64,000 bases of DNA from Deltaproteobacteria bacterium HGW-Deltaproteobacteria-8. GTDB taxonomy: Bacteria; Desulfobacterota; Desulfovibrionia; Desulfovibrionales; Desulfovibrionaceae. Positions 41,036 to 49,487 of the stretch are shown piece after piece. The notes beneath the pieces were generated by a model. That model did no database searches. It was not told the DNA's origin and saw only the letters and a program-made list of their open reading frames with translations. Position numbers and translations under genes: made by a program. Position 1 is the first letter of the stretch. Each line of letters opens with the position of its first letter. The stretch lies in NCBI GenBank assembly GCA_002840405.1, contig PHAR01000007.1, positions 200,271-264,270 on the forward strand, read 5' to 3'.

Positions 41036-41944
41036 ATGACCGATACGCTGATGAGTGTCACCGTGCTGCTGACCATGCCGCCGTTGCTCCTTGGCGTCAT
41101 CAACAAGACCAAGGCCTGGTTCGGCGGCCGCACCGGCCCGCCCCTGCTGCAGACCTACTTCGACCTCCTGAAGCTGCTGCGCAAGTCCATGGTCCTCAGC
41201 CGCACCACCACCTGGGTCTTCCGCCTGGGTCCGCTCATCACCCTGGCAGCAGTCTTCCTGGCTGGCCTGCTCGTGCCCCAAGGCCCCTTTGACGCCCCGG
41301 TCAGCTTCAGCGGCGACGTGATCCTCTTCGCCTATCTCCTCGGCCTGGCGCGCTTCTTCACCACCTCCGCCGCCCTGGACACCGGCTCGGCCTTCGAGGG
41401 CATGGGCGCGGCGCGCGAGGTCACCTTCGCCTGCCTGACCGAGCCCACGCTGTTCTTCGCGCTGCTGGTGCTGGCCCGGATATCCGGGTCCCTCACCCTG
41501 ACCGGCATGCTGCACGGCCCGGAGCAGGGCTTTCCGGCGGTGGCGGCGGCCCCGCTGATCCTGGTTGCCATCGGCCTGTTCGTGGTGCTGCTGACCGAGA
41601 ACTGCCGCATCCCGGTGGACGACCCGACCACGCACCTGGAGCTGACCATGATCCACGAGGCCATGGTGCTCGACCACAGCGGCCCGCTCTTCGGCGCCAT
41701 CCTCTACTCGGCCAGCCTCAAGCTGTTCATCCTGGGCGCGCTGCTGCTGCACCTCATCTTCCCGCTGCACACCGGGCTGGCCTGGGCCGACTGGGCCTTG
41801 TTCCTCGCGCAGCTGCTGGGGCTGGCCGTGGCCGTGGGCGTGGTGGAATCCGTGCGGGCCAGGCTGCCCATGCGCCATGTGCCCTACCTTCTGCTGGCGG
41901 CCATGCTCTCCTGCGGCTTCGGCCTGCTGCTGCTGGTGCGGTGA
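41036..41944 (+). CDS. HyfC/NuoH-like membrane subunit of an Ehr-type complex
   Basis: The 302-aa protein is a NuoH/HyfC family membrane subunit with about eight hydrophobic helices and family motifs KAWFGGRTGPPLLQTYFDLL, LTENCRIPVDDPTTHLELTM and IHEAMVLDHSG. In complex I-like enzymes this subunit connects the hydrophilic arm to the ion-pumping modules. It is the first gene of a tightly packed operon; its stop overlaps the next start as TGATG. Confidence 0.88.
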   Translation: MTDTLMSVTVLLTMPPLLLGVINKTKAWFGGRTGPPLLQTYFDLLKLLRKSMVLSRTTTWVFRLGPLITLAAVFLAGLLVPQGPFDAPVSFSGDVILFAYLLGLARFFTTSAALDTGSAFEGMGAAREVTFACLTEPTLFFALLVLARISGSLTLTGMLHGPEQGFPAVAAAPLILVAIGLFVVLLTENCRIPVDDPTTHLELTMIHEAMVLDHSGPLFGAILYSASLKLFILGALLLHLIFPLHTGLAWADWALFLAQLLGLAVAVGVVESVRARLPMRHVPYLLLAAMLSCGFGLLLLVR

Positions 41945-42591
41945 TGAACATGGCCAGCCTGCTCAACAGCATCCTCGTGGTGGTCCTGGTGATGAACCTC
42001 TTCGCCCTGGGCGCCAGCCGCGTCCACGCGGTGATCCGCATCGTGGCGGCCCAGGGGGCCATCCTGGGCCTGATCCCGCTGCTGGCCCCGCAACACCTGA
42101 CCATCCCGGCGCTGCTCATGGTCGTGGCGGCCATGGGCATCAAGGGCGCGGTGATTCCCGGCATCATGATGCGCGCCCTGCGCGACGCGGCGCTCAAGCG
42201 CGAGGTGGAGCCGCTCATCGGGCGCCTGCCCTCGACCATCCTGGGCGCAGCGGCCACGCTTCTGGCGCTGCTGTTCGCGGGCCAGCTGCCCCTGGCCGGC
42301 CCGCACGACGTGGTGCTTCTGGTGCCCGCGTCCATGGCCACGGTGCTGGTGGGCTTCATTCTTCTGACCACGCGCTACACCGCGCTGAACCAGATCGTGG
42401 GCTACCTGGTGCTGGAGAACGGCATCTTCATCTTCGGCATGCTGCTGGTGGAGGCCATGCCGCTGATGGTCGAGCTTGGCGTGCTGCTGGACCTGGTGGT
42501 GGGCATCTTCGTCATCTGCATCATCGTCAACCACATCAACCGGGCCTTCTCCTCCCTGGACACGCGCCAGCTGTCCTCGCTCAAGGAATGA
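41944..42591 (+). CDS. HyfE-like membrane subunit
   Basis: The 215-aa hydrophobic protein matches HyfE: helices from residue 3 (LLNSILVVVLVMNLFALGAS) and the NuoK-like motif TTRYTALNQIVGYLVLENGI in the second half. It is related to NuoK and would take part in the membrane arm. The ATG at 41944 is preferred to a GTG one codon earlier. The stop overlaps the next gene by 4 bp. Confidence 0.87.
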   Translation: MNMASLLNSILVVVLVMNLFALGASRVHAVIRIVAAQGAILGLIPLLAPQHLTIPALLMVVAAMGIKGAVIPGIMMRALRDAALKREVEPLIGRLPSTILGAAATLLALLFAGQLPLAGPHDVVLLVPASMATVLVGFILLTTRYTALNQIVGYLVLENGIFIFGMLLVEAMPLMVELGVLLDLVVGIFVICIIVNHINRAFSSLDTRQLSSLKE

Positions 42592-44093
42592 CCATGGCGC
42601 TGTGCATGATCCTCCTGCCGCTGCTCATGGCCGCCATAGCCCTGCTGATCCCCGTGGGCCGGGGGCGGCCCTGGCGGCCCTGGCTTTTCCCGCTCACGGC
42701 CGTGACGCAGATGACCCTTGTGGTCATCACCCTGGCCGGGGGCACCCTGACCGGAATTGGGTTGGGCTGGCTCGACGCCGGAGTCAGCGGCGACTGGCTG
42801 GTGCTGGACCCGCCGGGCCGCATCGTGCTGCTCCAGGTGAGCGTGCTGTACCTGTTCTGCTCCTTCTACGCCGTGGGCTACCTGCGCTACCGCAAGGAGA
42901 CCGCCAACCGCGTGTTCTGCGCCTGCCTGCTGGCCTTCCTGGGGGCCATGAACCTGGTGGTCTGGTCGCACCATTTGGGCGTCATGTGGGTGGCGGTGGA
43001 GGCCACGACCCTGGTCACCGCGCCGCTCATCTACTTCCGGCGCACCCGCGAGAGCATCGAGGCCACCTGGAAGTATCTGCTGGTGGGCTCCGTGGGCATC
43101 GCCATGGCCCTGCTCGGCACCTACTTCCTGGCCTATTCCCTGGTCCACGTGGGCCTGGGCGCGCCGCTCACCATGGAGGGGCTGCTGGCCCACGCGCCGC
43201 AGCTGTCCAAGCCCTGGGTGCAGGCGGCCTTCGTGCTGCTGCTCGTGGGCTACGGCACCAAGATGGGCCTGGCCCCCATGCACACCTGGAAGCCAGACGC
43301 CTACGGCGAGGCCCCCGGCGTGGTGGGCGCGCTGCTCGCGGGCGGCGTGACCAGCTGCGCCTTCTTGGTGCTGGTGCGCGTCACGCACATCTGCCAGGCC
43401 GCCGGGGAAGGGGTGCTGACCTCGCGCCTGCTGCTGTTCCTGGGCCTGTTCTCCATGATCGTGGCCGCCATGTTCATGGCCGCCCAGCGCGACTTCAAGC
43501 GCCTGCTGGCTTACTCCAGCGTGGAGCACATGGGCATCCTGGCCCTGGGGCTCGGCCTGGGCGGCCCGGCCCTGTTCGGCACCATGCTGCACGTGCTGAC
43601 CAACGGCCTGACCAAGGGCGTGCTGTTCTTAAGCGCGGGCAACATCCACCGCGCCTACGGCAGCAAGAGCACGGACCAGGTGCGCGGGGTGTTCCGGCGG
43701 CTGCCCCTGTCCGGCACCCTGTTCTTCCTGGGCTTCCTGGCCATCACCGGGTCCCCGCCCTTTGGCCCGTTCATCAGCGAGTTCGCCATCCTCACTGGCT
43801 CCTTCCAACTTGGGCGCTTCGCCGTGGGCGGGGCCTTTCTGGTGCTGCTGCTGGTGGTCTTCATCGGCATGAGCCGCACCGTGCTCCGGGCCGTGCAGGG
43901 CCGTCCCCCGGTTACCGCCGGCGGCAGCGCCCCGGTGCGCGAGACCCTGCTGACCATCCTGCCCCCGGCCCTGCTCATGCTCCTGGTGCTGCTGCTCGGC
44001 GTCATCATCCCGGCCCCGCTGGACGCGCTTCTGAAGGACGCCGCAGCCTACATGAACAGCCTGCCGGGGCCGGGACTGGGAGGCCTGCCATGA
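42588..44093 (+). CDS. HyfF-like proton-pumping membrane subunit (NuoN/L/M family)
   Basis: The 501-aa protein is an antiporter-like subunit with about 14 hydrophobic helices. It has LLVGYGTKMGLAPMHTWKPD with the conserved lysine and histidine, then AYGEAPGVVGALLAGGVTS and FKRLLAYSSVEHMGILALGL, the HyfF/NuoM hallmarks. It would couple electron transfer to ion movement. It is coupled to its neighbours by ATGA overlaps at both ends. Confidence 0.88.
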   Translation: MTMALCMILLPLLMAAIALLIPVGRGRPWRPWLFPLTAVTQMTLVVITLAGGTLTGIGLGWLDAGVSGDWLVLDPPGRIVLLQVSVLYLFCSFYAVGYLRYRKETANRVFCACLLAFLGAMNLVVWSHHLGVMWVAVEATTLVTAPLIYFRRTRESIEATWKYLLVGSVGIAMALLGTYFLAYSLVHVGLGAPLTMEGLLAHAPQLSKPWVQAAFVLLLVGYGTKMGLAPMHTWKPDAYGEAPGVVGALLAGGVTSCAFLVLVRVTHICQAAGEGVLTSRLLLFLGLFSMIVAAMFMAAQRDFKRLLAYSSVEHMGILALGLGLGGPALFGTMLHVLTNGLTKGVLFLSAGNIHRAYGSKSTDQVRGVFRRLPLSGTLFFLGFLAITGSPPFGPFISEFAILTGSFQLGRFAVGGAFLVLLLVVFIGMSRTVLRAVQGRPPVTAGGSAPVRETLLTILPPALLMLLVLLLGVIIPAPLDALLKDAAAYMNSLPGPGLGGLP

Positions 44094-45613
44094 GCGCCAG
44101 CGCCGCCCTGCGCTCCTTCACCAACGGCTGGTCCATCGACCAGGCCTCCATCCCGCTGCTGGACCAGGACGCCCTTGCCCAGGTGATCCTGGACGCCGTG
44201 GCCGAGGGCCAGCGCGTGGTGGCCCTGTTTGGCGCGCAGGAGCAGGACGCGGTGGCGTTGTATGTGGTCCTGGCCAACGACGAGGACAACCTGCTCTGCG
44301 CCGCGCGCACGCTGATCACGGGCGAGGGCTTCGCCTCGCTCACGCCGCACTGCCCGCAGGTCCACCTGTTCGAGCGCGAGATCGCCGAGCAGTTCGGGCT
44401 CGTGCCCGAGGGCCACCCCTGGCTCAAGCCCGTGCGCTACCAGCCCTCGTGGACCGGCCGGGACGCCTGGGGCCGGGCGCCCGGCGAGAATATCCCGCCC
44501 GGAGTCGGCGACTTCTACCGCCTGGACGGCGAGGAGGTGCACGAGGTGGCCGTGGGCCCGGTGCATGCCGGGATCATTGAGCCCGGGCACTTCCGCTTCC
44601 AGTGCCTGGGCGAGCCGGTGCAGCACCTGGAGATCGCGCTGGGCTACCAGCACCGGGGCGTGGAGCAGGCCATGCTGGGCGGTCCGCACCCGCGCAGCGT
44701 CCACTACGCCGAGACCCTGGCCGGGGACGCGACCGTCGCCCACACGACCTCCTACTGCCAGGTGCTGGAGTCCTTGAGCCGCTGCCAGAAGACGGCCCGC
44801 TCCCAGACCCTGCGAGGCATCGCCCTGGAGCTGGAGCGCCTGGCCAACCACGTGGGCGACCTGGGCGCCATGGCCGGGGATGTGGGCTTCCTGCCCACGG
44901 CCAGTTACTGCGGGCGCATCCGGGGCGACGTGCTGAACATGACGGCCCTGCTCTGCGGCAGCCGCTTCGGCCGAGGCATGATCCGGCCCGGCGGCGTGGG
45001 TTTTGACCTGGACATGGACCGCTGCACAGCGCTGCTCATCCAGCTCGACGCCTTTGACGAGGACGCCCACGCGGCCATCAACCTGCTCTGGAACACGCCC
45101 TCGGTCATGGCCCGCTTCGAGGGCACCGGCCCGCTGTCCCGGCAGGCCGCCCTGGAGCTGGGCCTTGTGGGCCCGGCGGCGCGGGCCTCGGGCCTTGCGC
45201 GCGACGTGCGCCAGGACCAGCCCTGCGGGGTCTTCCGCTTCGCCCACATCCCGGCCTCGGCCGTGGACAGCGGCGACGTCTTTGCCCGGGCCTACGTGCG
45301 CTGGCTGGAGATCCACCAGTCCCTTCGCTTTGTCCGCGAGCAGCTGCGCGCCATGCCCTCCGGGGCCAGGCAGACGCCGCTGGGACCGCTGGCCCCGGAC
45401 AGCTTCGTGGTGGCCCTGAACGAGGGCTGGCGCGGCGAGGTCTGCCACGTGGCCCTCACCGACGCCACGGGCCGCTTCCGGCGCTACAAGGTCGTGGACG
45501 CCTCGTTCCGCAACTGGAGCGGCCTGGCCTATGCCCTGCGCGGCCAGCAGATCTCGGATTTCCCGCTCTGCAACAAGAGCTTCAACCTCTCCTACTGCGG
45601 GTTTGACCTATGA
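44090..45613 (+). CDS. HyfG-like large subunit lacking the NiFe ligands (Ehr-type)
   Basis: The 507-aa protein fuses a NuoC-like domain (VHLFEREIAEQFGLVPEGHP) to a NuoD/HyfG-like domain (YQHRGVEQAMLGGPHPRSVH). The first NiFe motif, normally with two cysteines, reads YAETLAGDATVAHT with none. The C-terminal DPCxxC motif is replaced by DFPLCNKSFNLSYCGFDL (Cys494 and Cys503, wrong spacing). So it should not bind a NiFe site and is not a hydrogenase. It fits the energy-converting hydrogenase-related group. No maturation tail follows the second motif. Confidence 0.88.
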   Translation: MSASAALRSFTNGWSIDQASIPLLDQDALAQVILDAVAEGQRVVALFGAQEQDAVALYVVLANDEDNLLCAARTLITGEGFASLTPHCPQVHLFEREIAEQFGLVPEGHPWLKPVRYQPSWTGRDAWGRAPGENIPPGVGDFYRLDGEEVHEVAVGPVHAGIIEPGHFRFQCLGEPVQHLEIALGYQHRGVEQAMLGGPHPRSVHYAETLAGDATVAHTTSYCQVLESLSRCQKTARSQTLRGIALELERLANHVGDLGAMAGDVGFLPTASYCGRIRGDVLNMTALLCGSRFGRGMIRPGGVGFDLDMDRCTALLIQLDAFDEDAHAAINLLWNTPSVMARFEGTGPLSRQAALELGLVGPAARASGLARDVRQDQPCGVFRFAHIPASAVDSGDVFARAYVRWLEIHQSLRFVREQLRAMPSGARQTPLGPLAPDSFVVALNEGWRGEVCHVALTDATGRFRRYKVVDASFRNWSGLAYALRGQQISDFPLCNKSFNLSYCGFDL

Positions 45614-45647
45614 GGCGGGCAACACACCCACGCAGGGAGGACGCGCC

Positions 45648-46463
45648 GTGCTGAAGATTTTGCAGGCCCGCATGCAGCAGGGCCACCGCACCATCCGCTA
45701 CCCCGCCGGGCCGGCCCCGGCCGTGCCGGACCGCCTGCGCGGCCACCCGGTCCTGAACCCCGGCAAGTGCCTGGAGGGCTGCCGCGCCTGCCTGGAAGCC
45801 TGCCCCACCGGGGCCGTGAGTTTCAGCGAGGGACGCTCCGGCAAGCCGCAACTCGACCTGGGCCGCTGCCTGTTCTGCGCCCAGTGCGCGGACGCCTGCC
45901 CGGCCAAGGCTTTGAGCTTCAGCACGGAGCACCGCCTGGCCGCGCAACGGCGCGAGGATCTCCTCATCGGCTCAGACAACCCGAGGATCCGCCTGGCCCA
46001 GGCCCTGGAGCCCAGGCTGATGAAGCTCTTCGGCCGCTCGCTCAAGCTGCGCCAGGTCAGCGCGGGCGGCTGCAACGCCTGCGAGGCCGACACCAACGTG
46101 CTCGGCACCGTGGGCTGGGACCTGGGGCGCTTCGGCATCCAGTTCGTGGCCGCGCCCCGCCACGCCGACGGCCTGCTCATCACCGGCCCGGTGACGCAGA
46201 ACATGAAGCTCGCCCTGGAAAAGACCTACGACGCCGTGCCCGAGCCCAAGATCGTCATCGCCGTGGGTGTGTGCGCCATCTCCGGCGGGCCGTACCAGGG
46301 CCATGCCCAGGCCAATGACGGGGCCGCAAGCGTGGTGCCGGTGGACCTGTTCATCCCCGGCTGCCCGCCGCACCCGCTGACCATCCTGGACGGGCTCCTG
46401 CGCCTGCTGGGGCGTGTCGGCAAGGACGACGGAGACGACGGAGACGGCGGCCAGGGCAAATGA
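45648..46463 (+). CDS. fused ferredoxin and NuoB/HyfI-like small subunit
   Basis: The 271-aa protein has two N-terminal [4Fe-4S] motifs (CLEGCRACLEACPTG; CLFCAQCADACPAK), then a NuoB/HyfI domain with GGCNACEADTNVLGTVGWDL, GVCAISGGPY and FIPGCPPHPLTILDGLLRL, giving the four cysteines of the proximal cluster. HyfH and HyfI functions are thus joined in one chain. It starts with GTG at 45648 after GGGAGG; the upstream frame overlaps the large-subunit gene. Confidence 0.85.
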   Translation: MLKILQARMQQGHRTIRYPAGPAPAVPDRLRGHPVLNPGKCLEGCRACLEACPTGAVSFSEGRSGKPQLDLGRCLFCAQCADACPAKALSFSTEHRLAAQRREDLLIGSDNPRIRLAQALEPRLMKLFGRSLKLRQVSAGGCNACEADTNVLGTVGWDLGRFGIQFVAAPRHADGLLITGPVTQNMKLALEKTYDAVPEPKIVIAVGVCAISGGPYQGHAQANDGAASVVPVDLFIPGCPPHPLTILDGLLRLLGRVGKDDGDDGDGGQGK

Positions 46464-46533
46464 GCACAGGCAAGGGCGACGAGCGCCGCAACAGAAGCAA
46501 AGGGTGAAGCAACCAGACGTTCAGGAGCAGCCG

Positions 46534-47241
46534 ATGCAGTTGTCAGTCAGGGATGCCGCCAGCCTCCTCAATGTCTCCGAGGACACCGTGTACCGCTGGG
46601 TCAAGGAGGGCGTGCTCCCGGCCTACCACATCAACGAGCAGTATCGTTTCAACCGGGCCGAGCTGCTGGAATGGGCCACCTCCCGGCAGCTGGAGATCTC
46701 CACAGACGTCTTCCGGGACGAGATCCGGCCCCGCGCGCCGCTGTCCGGCCTCACCGACGCCCTGGAGGCCGGGGACGTGCTGTACGGGGTCGAGGGCGAG
46801 GACAAGTCCGTGGTGCTGCGCAACATCATCAACGCCCTGGCCCTGCCCGCCGAGGTGGACCGCGAGTTCCTCTACCAGGTGCTCCTGGCGCGCGAGGCCC
46901 TGGGCTCCACGGGCATCGGGGACGGCATCGCCATCCCGCACGTGCGCAACCCGGTCATCCTGCACATCAACAGGCCCGCCGTGACCCTGTGCTTCCTCAA
47001 GCAGGCCATCGACTTCCAGGCCATCGACAACAAGCCCGTGAGCACCCTGTTCATGCTCATCACGCCCACAGTGCGCGCGCACCTGCACCTGCTCTCGCGC
47101 CTGGGCTTCGTGCTGCGCGACCGCGCGGTCAAGGCCGCGCTTGTCCGGCAGGCCCCGCGCGGGGAGCTGCTGGCCGAGCTGGCCCGGGCCGAGGCCGCCC
47201 TGGCCCCGGCGGAAGACACCGGCGGGCCCCAGAAGATATAA
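46534..47241 (+). CDS. HTH and PTS EIIA-domain protein inside the Hyf-like operon
   Basis: The 235-aa protein has an excisionase/MerR-type helix-turn-helix (residues about 1-50, MQLSVRDAASLLNVSEDTVY, WVKEGVLPAYHINEQYRFNR) and a PTS EIIA type-2 domain (about 65-225) with the phosphorylatable histidine in GDGIAIPHVRNP. This suggests a transcription regulator controlled by PTS phosphorylation, as in EIIA-Ntr-like systems. The start at 46534 follows CAGGAG; a longer frame overlaps the small-subunit gene. Its place between two structural genes is unusual. Confidence 0.78.
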   Translation: MQLSVRDAASLLNVSEDTVYRWVKEGVLPAYHINEQYRFNRAELLEWATSRQLEISTDVFRDEIRPRAPLSGLTDALEAGDVLYGVEGEDKSVVLRNIINALALPAEVDREFLYQVLLAREALGSTGIGDGIAIPHVRNPVILHINRPAVTLCFLKQAIDFQAIDNKPVSTLFMLITPTVRAHLHLLSRLGFVLRDRAVKAALVRQAPRGELLAELARAEAALAPAEDTGGPQKI

Positions 47242-47278
47242 CCCGGCGCAGATCTCCTCCAACGCAAAGGACAAGCCC

Positions 47279-49297
47279 ATGGCCCTGACCCTGATCCTCA
47301 CAGCCATCGCCCTCGCCGCAGTCAGCGGGGCTCCGGGTCTTCTCTGCGCGCGCTCGTCGAACCTGGGCCAGCGGCTCTCGGCCGGGCTCATGGGCCTGGG
47401 CGCCCTGTCCGGACTGGCCGGGGCCTTGTGGGGCCTGCTGGCCGAGGCCTTCGAACTCTCAGCCTTCCCCTGGCCAGCGGTGGGCGACGCGTCCGTGGGC
47501 CTGGACGCCCTGAGCGCCTTCTTCCTGGTGCCGGTGTTCCTCATGGGCGGGCTCGGCTCGCTGTACGGCCTGGGCTACTGGCCCCAGGACCACCACCAGC
47601 GCAACGCCCGCAAGCTGCAAGTCTTCTGGGGGCTCATGGTGGCGGGCATGGCGCTTTTGGTGGTGGCCAGACACGTGCTGCTCCTGCTGCTGGGCTGGGA
47701 GCTCATGGCCCTGTGCGGATTTTTGCTCGTCAGCACCGAAGACCAGCGCGAGGAGTCCTGCCGCGCCGCATACATCTACCTGATCGGGGCGCACGTCAGC
47801 ACCCTGGCCCTGTTCGCCCTGTTCGCCCTGTGGCGCTGGGCCACGGGCTCCTTTGCCCTGGCAACGGTGGCCCCGGGCGCGCTCGGCGTTGGTGTGCAGA
47901 CCGCCCTGTTCCTGCTGGCCCTCGTGGGCTTCGGGCTCAAGGCTGGCGTCATGCCGCTGCACTTCTGGCTGCCCGGCGCGCACGCCAATGCACCGAGCCA
48001 CGTGTCGGCCATGCTCTCGGGCGTGGTGCTCAAGATGGGCATCTACGGGCTGGTGCGCTTCCTGTCCCTTATGCCCAATCCGCCCGTAGCCTGGGGCGGA
48101 CTGATCATCACCCTGGGCGCGGTGAGCGGCCTGCTCGGGGTGGTCTTCGCCCTGGGCCAGCATGACCTGAAGCGGCTCTTGGCCTACCACAGCGTGGAGA
48201 ACATCGGCATCATCCTTCTGGGTTTGGGCCTGGCCTTGCTCGGGCGCTCGCTCCAGCACCCGGAATGGGTCATGCTGGGCCTGGCGGGCTGCCTGCTGCA
48301 CGTGTGGAACCACGCCCTGTTCAAGTCCCTGCTGTTCTTCACTGCGGGCTCGGTGCTGCACGGCACGCGCACACGCCAGCTGGACCAGCTGGGCGGCCTG
48401 GCCGGCCCCATGCCCTGGACCGCGCTGATGTTCCTGGTCGGCGCGGTGGCCATCTGCGGCCTGCCGCCGCTGAACGGCTTCGTGAGCGAGTTCCTGGTCT
48501 ACCTGGGGCTCTGGCATACGGTAACCACCGTTGATACGGGCGGGGGCGCCGGGCTCGGGGCGGCCATGATCGCCGTGCCGGTGCTGGCCATGATCGGCGC
48601 GCTGGCCGTGGCCTGCTTCGTGAAGGTCTACGGCTCGGTGTTCCTGGGCCTGCCGCGCACCCCGGCCGCTTCCCGCGCCAAGGAGTCGCCGCTGAGCATG
48701 CGCGCTCCCATGCTGGTGCTGGCCCTGTGCTGCGCGCTCATCGGCCTGGCCCCGGCGCTGGTGGTGCCGGTGCTGGAGCCCGTGCTGGCGCACTGGAGCC
48801 CGGAGGCCCTGGCCGCCGGGCCGGGGTTGGGCTCCCTGGCCCCGCTTTCGACCCTCAGCGCGCTGTCCATGCTCCTGGTGGCGCTGGTGCTGGCCCTGGG
48901 CCTGGCCCTGGCCCGCAAGGCCCGCCTGGCCCCGCGCCAGGGCACCTGGGACTGCGGCTACGCCCGGCCCACCAGCCGCATGCAGTACACGGCCTCGTCC
49001 TTTGCCCAGACCATCGTGGACATGTTCGGCTGGGTGCTGCGCCAGCACGTGCAGCAGCCCCGGCTGGAGGGGCATTTCCCGGCTCAGGCCAAGATGCAGA
49101 CCCACGTGGACGAGCTGGTGCTGGACCGGGTGCTGCTGCCTGCTGGCCGCAGGGTCGAGCGCTGGTTCGCCTGGTTCCACCTGTTCCAGCAGGGCCTGAC
49201 CCAGCAGTACGTGCTCTACATCCTCATCGCGGTGGTGCTGCTGCTGGGCTCGCTCATCCCGCTGGACGAGATGCTCGCGCGGCTGTTCCTGCGCTGA
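47279..49297 (+). CDS. HyfB-like membrane subunit (NuoL/N family)
   Basis: The 672-aa protein is an antiporter-like subunit with about 15 hydrophobic helices and the HyfB motifs LLLLGWELMALCGFLLVSTE, FGLKAGVMPLHFWLPGAHAN, HDLKRLLAYHSVENIGIILL and GLPPLNGFVSEFLVYLGLW. The C-terminal part (WDCGYARPTSRMQYTASSFA) is the extension typical of HyfB. The ATG at 47279 lies 37 bp after the regulator gene. Confidence 0.88.
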   Translation: MALTLILTAIALAAVSGAPGLLCARSSNLGQRLSAGLMGLGALSGLAGALWGLLAEAFELSAFPWPAVGDASVGLDALSAFFLVPVFLMGGLGSLYGLGYWPQDHHQRNARKLQVFWGLMVAGMALLVVARHVLLLLLGWELMALCGFLLVSTEDQREESCRAAYIYLIGAHVSTLALFALFALWRWATGSFALATVAPGALGVGVQTALFLLALVGFGLKAGVMPLHFWLPGAHANAPSHVSAMLSGVVLKMGIYGLVRFLSLMPNPPVAWGGLIITLGAVSGLLGVVFALGQHDLKRLLAYHSVENIGIILLGLGLALLGRSLQHPEWVMLGLAGCLLHVWNHALFKSLLFFTAGSVLHGTRTRQLDQLGGLAGPMPWTALMFLVGAVAICGLPPLNGFVSEFLVYLGLWHTVTTVDTGGGAGLGAAMIAVPVLAMIGALAVACFVKVYGSVFLGLPRTPAASRAKESPLSMRAPMLVLALCCALIGLAPALVVPVLEPVLAHWSPEALAAGPGLGSLAPLSTLSALSMLLVALVLALGLALARKARLAPRQGTWDCGYARPTSRMQYTASSFAQTIVDMFGWVLRQHVQQPRLEGHFPAQAKMQTHVDELVLDRVLLPAGRRVERWFAWFHLFQQGLTQQYVLYILIAVVLLLGSLIPLDEMLARLFLR

Positions 49298-49487
49298 GCG
49301 CCCCGCCGCAGCCCTTGCGCCCATCCTTGCCCACCCCCTTGCCCATGGAGGGAGGCCGTGGCATGTTCAGCCACAAGCCGGGCCGACGGACCCTCGCCCG
49401 CCAAGAGGCTTGGCCCTGGCCCGCGCGCAGCCGCATAATTCGGCGGCCCGGAGACAGGCCAGGACGAGCAGGAGGATTCGGCACGAC

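Noticed and set aside
44090-45613. Naming the large subunit as an active NiFe hydrogenase
   Set aside because: Neither of the two cysteine motifs that bind the NiFe centre is present.
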